Shown piece by piece: positions 35,343 through 45,720 of a DNA stretch of 64,000 nucleotides. The notes under the pieces are model-generated. The model searched no databases and was not told the DNA's origin. It saw only the letters and a program-made list of their open reading frames with translations. Source of the stretch: Angiostrongylus vasorum (lineage: Eukaryota > Nematoda > Chromadorea > Rhabditida > Metastrongylidae); assembly GCA_018806985.1 (NCBI GenBank), contig JADANN010000417.1, forward strand, positions 124,001 to 188,000. Reading direction: 5' to 3'. The position numbers and the translations under genes were made by a program. Position 1 is the stretch's first letter. The number at the start of each line of letters is the position of its first letter.

Positions 35343-36527
35343 GTGAAAGGTCACTTGTTTGACACAGCACCGAGGCAAAGAAAAACACGCAAATTATTAC
35401 ACCTGTTAAAGCAAAACATCCAACATGGCTAATGGATATGTCACGAAAGCTAAATTTTCGAGTCGTCTGTTGATTCACTTGCACTGCACTGTCATCAATG
35501 TCAATGAAGAGCTCTAAAAACTGACCTTATCTGTTAAAGTACAGCTGTCCATTCCAAAGCTGACTTAAATTACAGTGCGTTTGTTTTTTGCAACGGACGA
35601 GGTTCTCCTACTAGAAAATCCATTTCGGATTTCGCTCGCTCTCTTCTTCGTTGAAGATGTCGTATAGAATTTTCTTGCATGTAAACAGCCGTCATCTTGA
35701 AAGAAAATCGCGGTTGAAAAGTTGAGTATATGCATCGCATTTTGAGTGCCACGGAGAGCAGGCGCTGGCTAGCCTACATTGAAGAGCAGCCCTAAAATGC
35801 AGTGGGTCCAAAATAGTAAGTAATCGCAATTAAAACTCTGTCGTCACTAAGTCTTTTTTCCGTTCATCTCTAGTTTTTCTACCAAGATTCAAGGCGTGTA
35901 AGTACTTTCCGCATAGGCGAGTCTCCATTATGAGGCATATGGCGCCGACGAAATTCTAAACATCGCCGACCTTTAATCGCCACAACAAGCAGAGGAATAT
36001 TGTTTACTCAAGCAGACACCAGTGGTTAATATACATCGCTCCTAAATGTTCCTAATGAAGAGCCTAGTTAGAAAGTAATGCTATAAAGAAAGAGAAACTT
36101 AAAGCTCACATAGAATCTATCAGAAAAAAAAACTAATAGGAAGCTGGAAAGTTTAAAAGCGCCCCGTAGCGCCATAACTTTCGAGAGCGTCGTTTCACGG
36201 TTTTTCTGCGAACGTATTTTTCCTAAATTTCTCATAGAATAAATATCTCAGACGGCGGGTAATTACGAAAGTGGGTAAGATCATCCATCATTCAAGTGTG
36301 GATAGTAGCCGTGGTTCCCAGCAACTCTGCTGGTGGCGCTGGTCAGGACTGCTCCAGTCGTATCACACTATCTCACCCTCATTAACGCGGGGCCTCCGTT
36401 CTGCCCGTTATACTCTCGTCATTGCAATCCCCTCTCTGTATGTCTAGGATTATTAAGTTGCCGCATTTACAATTGCCTTTGTGTTTTTGTTGGTGTACGA
36501 TCGAACACTCTGACTATGTAAAAAACC
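35343..36527. other. Unassigned DNA
   Basis: No exon, repeat or RNA that I recognise. Confidence 0.45.
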
Positions 36528-36782
36528 TTTTTTGTCAACTTTTTTGTTTACTGCCTATTATTGTTTTTTCACGACAGGGTATGATGTGAGACACAACCAC
36601 TATGATGCTGAGATAATTGCAAAACTTGGACGCTAGGCCACATCGAACCTGAGATTATCCTTTCCGGGTGCTCACGTTTTACCCATTGCATCACTGAGGT
36701 CCTTGCTTTGCCTTTCTCTCTGAAGCTGCTGTCGAAATCACAAAGGCAGCTTTTTTGTTTACTGCCTGTTACTATTTTCATG
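36528..36782. mobile_element. Family B element, variant, with repeated terminal module
   Basis: TTTTTTGTTTACTGCCTATT (about 36538) is followed by CACGACAGGGTATG and GATGCTGAGATAATTGCAAA. The tRNA-like region is diverged (ACATCGAACCTGAG, TTTACCCATTGCATCACTGA), and then TTTTTTGTTTACTGCCTGTT recurs at about 36751. A unit of about 211 bases followed by the start of the next suggests a partial tandem. Confidence 0.65.
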
Positions 36783-37069
36783 TGTTTTTGTACGAGATAA
36801 AGTGGTTAACAAAATTTTTCATGAAACAAGTATCGTCTATATCACCACCCATTCCACCAACCATCGAGTATCTCGCTGTAGAACTAACAAAGATTCAAAT
36901 AGTCCCTTTCATATGTTTAAGCTCTTCATCGCCTTCTAGTTCTCATGGATTAAAGAGAACGTTGCAATTTTTCATGATGCCTTTGCTGCGCTATTTTAGG
37001 CAGAAGTGTTGTTGTAGGCAATTTTCTTGGTACACCTTTTCTCATAGCCACTCAACAGCATCGAAACGT
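36783..37069. other. Unassigned DNA
   Basis: Ends with CATCGAAACGTC at about 37059, which resembles the second half of a family C hammerhead. Confidence 0.4.
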
Positions 37070-37236
37070 CAAAGTTCTACTTAGATCTGGGTGATCTTAC
37101 TAACCAGATATTCACTCTATTATGGTGACGAGAAGAAATGTAATCTACAACTTCAAAATTTCTACTTAGATCTGGGTGATCTTACTAACCAGATATTCAC
37201 TCTATTATGGTGACGAGAAGAAATATAGTCTACAAA
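37070..37236. repeat. 85-bp tandem duplication
   Basis: TTCTACTTAGATCTGGGTGA starts at 37075 and again at 37160; about 65 bases match without a difference before small changes appear. It looks recent. Confidence 0.9.
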
Positions 37237-37778
37237 ATCTAACTAGCAAATCCGCGACAAGAGCTCGATGATCTGAAGGCATTTATCTTAAAGTTCTATC
37301 TTCACCTGCATAAGCTTTTTTGCAATGTATTCTGAACCTTATTAATAACATCGCTAACAAAGTTGCTGCGCACATTCGATCCGAGCGCATTAAGCTTCAT
37401 CAAATAGAATCGACGAAGTCGGTTTTTCGTCTCCATGAGCCTCATGGCGATTCCCTTGCTTACTGCCAGGTAGAGTAGCACAAGAAGGGTATTAAGAAAT
37501 TTCTACTGCACAAGTACATCGGTCCCATCATAATTCCCTGCTTTCCATGCACAGAAAAATGTTGCTAATGAGGAAGGAACTATTGCGTTTTCGCTCTGGG
37601 AGGTTTCTGGATCGTCTGCAGTGAGTTACATGTGCAAGGAACGCAGCGAAAATTTCTGCATAATCCTATGCATCATCCATTCAACACACCATCAAATTTA
37701 TTGAGTGGTTTTTGAAATTTGAGAAATTCTAGATAATTTTAGTGAGAAACACTCGCAAATTGTGAAAATAGGAAGGGA
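37237..37778. other. Unassigned DNA
   Basis: Nothing recognised. Confidence 0.45.
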
Positions 37779-38090
37779 CAAAAGGATAAAAGGGTAAGAA
37801 GATAGAGGATAAAGCCCTCGGCGTTAATCAATCCTTGAAGGACGCGCCATGCATTCGACATCATTAAGCACCGTTTGGAGGTGACTGATTGCATATCTGG
37901 CCTTTACAGTGACTCGGAGTGGCCTACCCATGTATCGAGCCAGTGCTGCCATCCTCCCAGACAAGTCTGGTACCAATTTGCCCACCGCGGAGAAATGGAA
38001 GGCTTGGTGGGCCGTGGCCCAGGGATCGATTCCACGTGTGTGTTGCAGGGCGCCTCCGACCACTGCGCTACACGCTCCCCCAAAAGGATA
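37779..38090 (-). mobile_element. SINE family A copy with perfect 10-bp duplication
   Basis: CAAAAGGATA is repeated at 37779-37788 and 38081-38090, and the SINE fills 37789-38080. On the minus strand: head GCGTGTAGCGCAGTGGTCGG, B-box region GGAATCGATCCC, body GGTACCAGACTTGTCTGGGA, GATGCTTAATGATGTCG-like segment and a purine tail in plus view (GATAGAGGATAAAGCC). It is one of the best-preserved copies and useful for defining the family. Confidence 0.9.
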
Positions 38091-39049
38091 GGAGTATTAA
38101 ATAAATATAATATAAATAAATAAAGTTGGGCAAATAATTATCAAATAAATAGTAAAGATAGTATTACCAAGAATGTGAAGCAACAAAGACTTTTTTAAAT
38201 CTCGACTTTTTATTTCTATTCGCTTACTAGTGGCTACTAATTTCTTAGTTTTCACTTTCACCAGCAAATACCAAAATAGATATTTTTGTTCCTGAGTTCG
38301 TAAATCCACTGGAGCAGAAGAAGTCGACTACGAATCGTTTATTCGGAATTTTTGTGATCCTCTTTCAAATTGTTCTTATTAGGAGATGTTATAATTAGTT
38401 TGGGAGTTTCACCATCTCCAACTTCAACCTACAAATATATTCCAGAACTTCAGCGTCATTGTTGAAACTGTGAGAGTTTGTTCAATACGCAATTTTCCAT
38501 TACTGAGGTTTCCCGAAACCAGACTGCAGGAACTTTTTCGGCATTTACAATTTGCCGTTTCCTATCATCTTGTTCCTCGCCTTCACACTCACCTCATCGA
38601 ATCGACCAAAGCACAACGAGTTGACTATCTCGTCAAAACACGGCAACTAATATCCCTCAACTGATATTCAATAGGACAGCGTCTTTGACGGGGAGAAGCG
38701 ATAGTATTGAGGTCGTCAGGAAACCCTCTAAGCTTTCTACGTATAGCACTCAAGCCACTCACTTCTGCCTCTATTTTTCAACCTCATTACCTTGAAAAAA
38801 AGAATTATACGAGTTCACGTTAGGTAAGCTGAGACTTCAATCATCTCTCACATACTCTGCCCTCATTGGCATATTGAACGCCGGTTCAGTGTGGCTTTTC
38901 CTAGATTTCCTGGAAAGTCGTAATCGGTAGTTCCTAGGTCTTCATTCACCCGCTTACCGTTGTGAATCAAACGAAAGTTTACGGCCTCATGACTAGAATT
39001 CTTCCACTGCTTCAAGAACGCGAATGCAGTCTGTCAAATTAAATTCACC
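38091..39049. other. Unassigned DNA
   Basis: A short AAATAAATAT-rich patch at 38098-38150; otherwise nothing recognised. Confidence 0.45.
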
Positions 39050-39295
39050 TACTTACTTGGATACTTGGACGGTCCGTCTTCACGAGCTGTGCGGACCCCA
39101 GCACATATGCCATTCGTTCCTTTCCTCGTAATCGTAGTCTATGGTGGTGGTCTTATTCGAGCATGGTAGCGCTTGCGAGTCTCATACCGTGATCTGTAAA
39201 ACAACTGCAGCTGCGGATACAGCTGATTAACTTTGTTTACGAACATGTCCGCCTAACGTGTAGGTGGTCGTCCAAGAGGACGTTTGCATTCTCTT
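39050..39295 (-). pseudogene. 3' end of a second RTE-class LINE
   Basis: The minus strand reads KRPLGRPPTR, then after a stop ADMFVNKVNQLYPQLQLFYR, SRYETRKRYHARIR, and after a frame change RNEWHMCWGPHSS, followed by a stop and the tail AAGTATCCAAGTAAGTA. RPPTRW...RDRxxW is the usual C-terminal ending of nematode RTE reverse transcriptases (compare the element at 41.8-45.3 kb). Only about 80 codons remain, as expected of a 5'-truncated insertion. The last part matches the 3' end of family D. Confidence 0.7.
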
Positions 39296-39454
39296 AAATT
39301 AAATGAAATTTAGTACAGGAGAAATCGAGAGGTAACAAATGGCATGAACTCGTTCAAAAATGCTGAAGAAAGACCTGGAAAGAGGATCGTCAACACTTAT
39401 ATGCGGTTCGAAAGTTTGTGGACCTAGGCAACAACTACTCTCATACAATATTTT

Positions 39455-39748
39455 ACTTTTTCTTTTCAGCCTCTACAATTTTCTCGGCAGGGTATTATGC
39501 GAAATACAACCACAACGATGCTGAGATATTTACAGAACTCCAGACCACAGGTGTCTGCGGTGAGGAATGAACGCACTGTTACCCTTTCCGGGAGCTAACG
39601 CGTTCACCACCATACCATGTGGGTCCTTCGTTTCTCATGTCTCTCATGTTAGTTCTATCGATCAGTGCCGTCAGCAACCATTCGTCAACGGGACTGATCT
39701 ATGGAACCCAAATCAGCAACGAACCCAGTTAAGCTGAGGCTGTAGTTG
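39455..39748. mobile_element. Family B element, complete unit
   Basis: CTCGGCAGGGTATTATGCGA, CAACGATGCTGAGATATTTA, CACAGGTGTCTGCGGTGAGG, AGCTAACGCGTTCACCACCA, TAGTTCTATCGATCAGTGCC, AACGGGACTGATCTATGG and TTAAGCTGAGGCTGTAGT occur in order. Both modules have the same relative orientation here, unlike at 2.0 and 26.9 kb. The tRNA-like boxes read on the minus strand. Confidence 0.8.
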
Positions 39749-39934
39749 ACGCGTTAGAATCGTTATAGTTGTATTCCCATACGTTTAGTTTGAATAAAGT
39801 GATAAATATGAGTGAATCTTTTATCTGCATTTTAACGTGAAAAGTAACGAAAAACTGCGACAGAAATATGAAAAAAATAGCCTAGAGCAGAAGCTGTGAA
39901 GTGTTAATTAGAACAAAGAATTCTTACTGTAAGG

Positions 39935-40212
39935 CGCAAACCGTAAACGCATTCGACGTCGATCAATCGCCTAGGTTGTCACATGCATTTAAACCCATTC
40001 GTAGCACCGGGCAAGCCATTAACTGCTTATTCGGCTTTGCGGATGCATACGGGTGGATCGATCCAATGTTTCTATTGTTTCAGACGAATCTTGTAGCAAT
40101 TTGCTGATCCTGGCTAAGAGGAGGGCTTGGTTTCTTTGGAGCTCAGGGTCAACCCTTTTTTCAAAGGTGTACTGCCGCACACCTCTAACGACTGCGAAGC
40201 ACTCGCCTTATT
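39935..40212 (-). mobile_element. SINE family A copy, diverged
   Basis: The reversed head ACCTCTAACGACTGCGAAGC lies near 40190. Body remnants include CAGACGAATCTTGTAGCAAT and CATTCGTAGCACCGGGCAAG, and a tail-side remnant CGACGTCGATCAATC lies at 39955. Confidence 0.55.
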
Positions 40213-40358
40213 CTAGCAATGCTATAGAAGAACCGTTAAAATCTTTAGCTCCATACCAATATTTTTACTGGTTCAAATTTTTTTTCCTTGTTTTTCTACC
40301 CATTTTTGTGGCCTTTTTTAAAAACCATATAGTGCCGTAGAAGAGCATCGTTTGTTAC

Positions 40359-40610
40359 CATTGAAGTATACCGACGACTCTCGCCTTTGAAATCCTGTCC
40401 AAAACTACTCCCACCTCCCAGCTGTCATCGAAGCGCCGGAAAAGGAGAGTGTCGTCAACTTCAAGAGATGTTCGGGGCAACCAATACTTCATTACTTCAT
40501 TGCGGCGATTTTCAGTCGACGTTTCCCAAACCTCGTTTCCTTCACTTTCCTCAATTTTCACCTCATTGTCATAAATCGAATTCATGGAGAACTAGACCCT
40601 TCGAGTCCTT
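40359..40610 (-). CDS. Candidate trans-spliced first exon
   Basis: On the minus strand an acceptor TTTCTCTCAG ends at 40611. A 25-base leader follows, then ATG (40585-40583) opening MNSIYDNEVKIEESEGNEVW and continuing DDTLLFRRFDDSWEVGVVLD. A donor G|GTAACA-type site follows 40359. The 75-codon reading is strongly charged, as in real proteins. A short leader after a TTTCAG-like site is typical of spliced-leader genes in nematodes. I do not recognise the protein and could not find the next exon. Confidence 0.35.
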
Positions 40611-41788
40611 CTGAGAGAAATCTTGGCGGGTTTCAATTCGATATTTGTCTTTGTCTGTCCTTGTGGAGAAAGTCATCAATTGTCATGAAAAAGGGATCTC
40701 CATCTTATGTCATATGTGATCACGGAACGGTCCATTTCTCTTGCGTAAAGAGGCCGAAATAAAATTCATACGGCTGCGCTTTCCGTTCAGATTTCGCGAC
40801 ACTCACTTGATGAACCATTTTTATGGCCTACCTTCTCGGCCACCCTCCTCGACTTCGGCGTCTTAACTTCCATGGCGAAAAGGGGAAACCAAAAAATTTA
40901 AGCTCGTATGAAAAATGCTTGATTATGCACTTTTCATTACTGTACTAACTAAAATGTGGCTAACCACCTTTTTGTCATGTTCTTCCAAGTGAAACTCACA
41001 CCAGATACCAAACTTTTAATCCATTACTATTCGCTGTGAGAATTTGCTTGACTATCTAGAGTTCCGAACAAAACCTGTCTATCACTTCTTCCACTCACTC
41101 TGTTGTCGTAGGGCGACTACCCATAGAGATGCTTCAGTTCATGTGTGAATTTGGATTGTGATTTGAGCTCTAGTGGTTGTTTTCATCGTCGACAAATTAT
41201 GTGCTGGTCGAGCTCGATTTTCCATAAAATCTCAAAGATACACCTGTTCCCTGTTGTTCACTAAAACTAATCGTGGGTTATTCCACATTGAAGCAGCTTT
41301 TCCGAGAGAAGTCTGATGCAAATTTCTCGACTACGGAGTAATGGAGAGCTTGCTTAGTTTGGAGCAGGACCTAATGGTCACTTGTTGTGCTATCAGCGAT
41401 ATTTTTGCGTATTTCAAAAGTAGTAGGCTTTTGCTTATTTTTAAACGAACAAAGTTATGCTAAACAACTTCCCAATAAATAATAATATTTCCCCACGGTT
41501 CATTACTTCATTGAGGCCTTCAACAACTCTCGTCTCTTTTGCTACTTCAGATTTTTTTGACATCGTTTTTTAATTCCCTCTATTTTTGTTCTTTTCCATT
41601 GGGATTATTTATCTTTCGCTGTTATTTTTAAATCTTTATTTATGGCAGATGTACTGTCGACTGAACTTTGGAAGTATTTTTTTTAGGATTTTTTTAACTT
41701 GGCAAACTTTGCCGTTGAATCCTGTCCAATTCCTGTTTTATTTTGGCAATATACATACATGAGCATATGTGTGTATGCCTAAAATAAG
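40611..41788. other. Unassigned DNA upstream of the RTE element
   Basis: No repeat or gene recognised. Confidence 0.45.
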
Positions 41789-41820
41789 TATATATATATA
41801 TATATATACACACACACATA
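41789..41820. repeat. (TA)n-(CA)n microsatellite at RTE 5' end
   Basis: A TATATA run passing into ACACACACACATA; a second TA run borders the 3' end of the same element. Confidence 0.9.
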
Positions 41821-42155
41821 TGTCCACGGATGTCTCTCATATGAGGGATCTCGAGCCGGTTAGTCGCGAGGCTACGTGGCGTGTCCCCAGGTGACGGTAG
41901 GGGGTTAATCGCGGGCCAAAAACGACCTTTGCTTCCCTGAGACACAGGTGGATCGAGGGGATGGACTCCCTGTTTCTGCTGCACCGATTTGGCACATACT
42001 TTCTGTATTTGTAGGCGTATTCATGCATGCGTGTGTGGGTGCGTTCTCGCTTGTGCGGATTGTATTCTACGAGTCAATTCGGCCAAAAGCCTGCAATCAA
42101 GTGACAGAGAAGTATATGGGAGGCGGTTAGGAGTCGCCTCCAACAAATAAGCTCC

Positions 42156-43115
42156 ATGTCCGCTCTTGGGAGAGCCTGGCAAGCTACCCGTGACCATACC
42201 AAGCTCCCACGTTCAGAGCCCAGCAAGTTATATGTGGGTATCAAAATGCTAAACACAGAAAAAATAAGGGGCCTCATTCCCTTGACCCCCGAAAGAGCTC
42301 CCAATTTCGCAGCGTTGGGTAGGACGAGTACGAGGAGGCTGCTAAAATCTCAGGGCCAATGGAAGCTGCCTGGATCACGAAGAACTGTGGTGACGATCTG
42401 TACCTACAATGCACGTACACTTGCATCCGAGTCCTCGATAGAAGACTTGCTCATGCAAGCAAGAAGGAAAGAGTACGACGTCATCGGCCCTGGCCGAGAC
42501 GAGAAGACGCCAGCCTTTCAACGCCGTCTATGACACCGGAGAAGAACTGTTCCTCGGAACATGCGACAGTAGAGGAATTGGCGGCGTCAGCGTTCTCGTC
42601 AACATGAGTTTATGCATGAACATCGATTCATTCAAACAACTTACAATCCGAATCGGACGTTTACGATTAAAAAGATGTGGATCAATACTGGCTTTGACAG
42701 TCTTCGTCGTTTACGCACCGGCATCAAACTATGACGAAGAAGAAGTCGAAGCGTTCTATATGGACTTGCAGAAGTTCTACAGAGAAGACCATACATTCTT
42801 CAAGGTTATCAATGGAGATTTCAACGCCAAGATTGGACCAAGAAGAACGACTGAAGAACGTCACATTGGGACCCACGGATTAGAATGGAACGAACAGCGT
42901 GAGTGGCTGTCTGAGTTTATCATGGCGACCAAGACAATCCATGGTAGCTCGCAATTACAGAACCCGCACCCTCAGCGCTGGACGTGGGTGTCCCCCAGTG
43001 GAGAGTACTATAACGAAATAGACCACATCATAGTAAATAGAAGGTTTTGTCTAGCCGATTTCGCTGTTGTCCCAAAATTCTACACGGGATCTCAGACCAC
43101 CGCCTCCTTCGTGCA
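42156..43115 (+). pseudogene. RTE endonuclease domain, frameshifted
   Basis: The reading opens at 42156 (MSALGRAWQATRDHTK). TICTYNARTLASESSIEDLL at about 42390-42450 is the first APE motif, with its conserved Asn. The frame changes near 42489, where [16 protein letters not shown] resumes with the catalytic Glu. Later come [27 protein letters not shown] (catalytic Asp and Asn), and [12 protein letters not shown]. After a second frame change near 43095 comes SDHRLLRARF with the catalytic Asp-His. All hallmark residues are visible, so only the reading frame is destroyed. Confidence 0.9.
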
Positions 43116-45262
43116 AGATTCTATTTCTCGCGGAAAGGAGAAAAAGCCGCTAAATTCAAAAAGCGAAGTCCCAGAACCACCACAAACTGGGACTTATTCA
43201 ATTCATTACTCGGCTGTTGGGAAGATGCCGTTGTCGATAACATCGACGAAGAATACGATCGGCTCGTTCAACATCTTCACGTTAGCGCTACGAGAGCTAA
43301 GAGTTCGAAAGTCACCAAGAGACGTCTGTCTCCAGAAAAACTCGAGCTTAAACGCCAGCATGGAATCTCACGAGCTGGCAGGTAATCGCGAACTGACGTC
43401 CGAACTTGCAAAACAATGCAGACAGGCGGTAAAAGAACATCTTAGAGAGAAAAGCAGCTGTAATGGTCGAAGCTGCACAGGCTGGCAAAAGCATTCGCAA
43501 AGTCCACCGAAGCTTCGTCAATTGCAGGACCAAGATGATTGCACTCCGACTCCCTGACGGAACAGTTACAGCGTCCAGAAAGGCAATAGAGAAAATCATT
43601 CACGACTGCTACTCAGATCACTTAAGTAGCCACGTCCCCCTTCCCTCCTATGGAATAATGGAGGTTGGATATGTTGTACCACTGGTTCTTTCTCTCTTCC
43701 GACATCCGACATGGCGTTTAGTCGGTGAAAAATCGAAGAGTACCAGGTCCGGACAGGATAAAATCAGAACACCTGAAGAACCTTCCGTCAATCCTCGTAA
43801 ACACACTGGCTCGGCTCTTCACACGTTACCTGTCTGAGTGCAAGGTCCCTACTCAGTGGAAGACCAGCAAGACCGTGTTATTGTTCAAGAAAGGGAGACC
43901 TACACGATATCGGCATCTATCGCCTAATCTGCCTGCTGTCTGTCGTCTACAAACTTTTTTACTCGAGTCGTCCTAAACAGGATTGACAGAACATTGGACG
44001 AAAGACAGCCATGTGAGCAAGCAGGGTTTCGAAAAGGATTTAGTACGATGGACCACATCCACACGATAACAAGGCTCATTGAAGTATCGCGAGAGTACAA
44101 AAAGACCGCTCTGTCTCACTTTCATCGATTTACAGAAGGCCTTTGATTCAACAGAGATAAAAGCAGTCATGGAAGCCCTTGATATTCAAGGAGTCCCTAC
44201 TCAGTACACAAAGATTCTTGGTGAGCTCTACAAAATTTTCACAACCAAGATTTCACCATTCTACAACGATATTAACATCGACGTCAAAACAGGAGTTAGG
44301 CAAGGCGATACCATCTCGCAAAAATTATTTACCGCCACCCTCCAGAACGTCATGCGAGCACTGGAATTGGATAATATGGGGGTGGATATCGACGGTCGGC
44401 AGTTACACCATCTTCGCTTTGCTGATGACATCGTCCTTATAACACCAAACATTAGCCAAGCGGAACTTTGATATGCTTGCCGACTTCGGTAAAGCTTGTG
44501 GAAAGATTGGTCTTCGACTAAATCTCACAAAAACGATGTTCATGAAGAACGGATTGGTTTCAAATGCCCCATTCACGCTCAACGGAACGAATATCTCCGA
44601 ATGCTCCAGTTATGTCTATCTAGGTTGAAAAATCAATATGATAAACGACCTAGATCCAGAGCTGAGCAGAAGGAAACGAGCGGCTTGGGGTGCTTTCAAG
44701 AGCGCCGAGGATGTAGTGAAGAGAACAAAGAACACCCAACTCCGTGCCCACCTTTTCGACTGAACGCTACTTCCTGCCCTAACGTATGCGTCAGAAACCT
44801 AGTCGCTGCGTAAGCAGGACGAAAGACCACTCAGCGTTATCGAACGCACAGTTCAATGAACGATGCCAGGAGTATTCCGTGTAAAGTATAGGAAGGGATC
44901 CGAAGCTCCGACCTGGGTGAACGGTCAAAAAATCAAAGATGTCGTTCTGTACGCCAAGCAGTCGAAGACAAGGTGGGTTGGACACGTAATGCGTATGAAT
45001 GAAAACCGATGTGCAAGGGTCGCTAGTGACTGGATTCCTCGCGATGTTAAACGTACTGCAGGGAGACCACCGACCCGATGGTCGGGGTTCTTCACGAGGA
45101 GCCTAAAAGAAAAAATATGATGCTCAACGAGTCCTTAGAGCGACCAGAACCCACTGGGCTACTCTTGCACACGACAGGGAAAAATGGAAGATTTACTAGC
45201 TCCTGCTCGAGTCACTCGACAATCAACGGGAGTACAGGTGATACAGTTGATACAGATGATAT
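43116..45262 (+). pseudogene. RTE reverse transcriptase domain, frameshifted
   Basis: Pieces in order: KRSPRTTTNWDLFNSLLG (43160); AGKSIRKVHRSFVNCRTKM (43480); PGPDRIKSEHLKNLP (43745); KTSKTVLLFKKG; QAGFRKGFSTMDHIHTITR (about 44010-44070); LTFIDLQKAFDS (44110, first catalytic Asp); GVRQGDTISQKLF (44290); LRFADDIVLI (about 44411-44440, catalytic Asp pair); RRKRAAWGAFKS (44670); KTRWVGHVMRMNENR (44965); GRPPTRW (45060); and HDREKWKIY before an in-frame stop near 45198. At least six frame changes plus several stops place this copy well beyond activity. Confidence 0.9.
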
Positions 45263-45263
45263 G

Positions 45264-45307
<44 letters not shown>

Positions 45308-45312
45308 TATAT
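45263..45312. repeat. (TA)n microsatellite at RTE 3' end
   Basis: GTATGTATA followed by about 20 TA units and ATACATATATATA. It may be the element's own tail or the split target. Confidence 0.95.
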
Positions 45313-45720
45313 CATCCCAATGGTTTAGCACCTCATCATGGCTGGGATGTGTTCCTGGGTGTCGGGCTGCGATGTATAGCGGGGGGATTCATCCAGCTGG
45401 CAGGGTCTTCCAAGGTGAGAAGGAGTCTGGCGTTTCCATCAGGAAGCCCAGCTAAGAATAAACCAATACGAGGATCAGTCACTGTTCTGGTACCAAACTA
45501 GTCGCATGGTGGCAAAACTCCTTCTGATCCACAAGGGCTGCGACTGCTTGTCGTGGTGACGACCTGGGGCAGACTTTGACCTGGCTGACCTCGGGACTCC
45601 AAGGAAAACCACAATAGCTAAATCACCAACATTCCGAAAAAATGTAGATTATGCTGAGGCCCTGCAGAACCACTGAGGGCGGGCCATCTAGGTATTCAAG
45701 TATGTATATGTATATATGCA
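45313..45720 (+). mobile_element. Family D element, nearly complete
   Basis: TGGTTTAGCACCTCATCATG, CCTGGGTGTCGGGCTGCGAT, GAAGGAGTCTGGCGTTTCCA, TCAGGAAGCCCAGCTAAGAA, ACTAGTCGCATGGTGGCAAA, TGACCTCGGGACTCCAAGG and ACTGAGGGCGGGCC occur in order, with a tail GTATTCAAGTATGTATATG. The 3' end resembles that of the RTE remnant at 39.05 kb. No coding capacity of its own. It starts at the (TA)n next to the RTE. Confidence 0.8.

Larger units (their letters stand above)
41821..45262 (+). mobile_element. Near full-length RTE-class LINE, inactivated
   Basis: About 3.4 kb, the usual RTE length. A 5' leader (41821 to about 42150) is followed by an APE-type endonuclease and a reverse transcriptase in one colinear but repeatedly frameshifted reading. 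The end near 45262 carries GATACAGTTGATACAGATGA. Both ends touch TA microsatellites. There is no long 3' untranslated region, typical of RTE. Confidence 0.9.

Noticed and set aside
42604..43557. A 317-codon reading frame as an intact gene
   Set aside because: It is part of the RTE endonuclease but shifts frame before the SDH motif, so the last third is out of frame.
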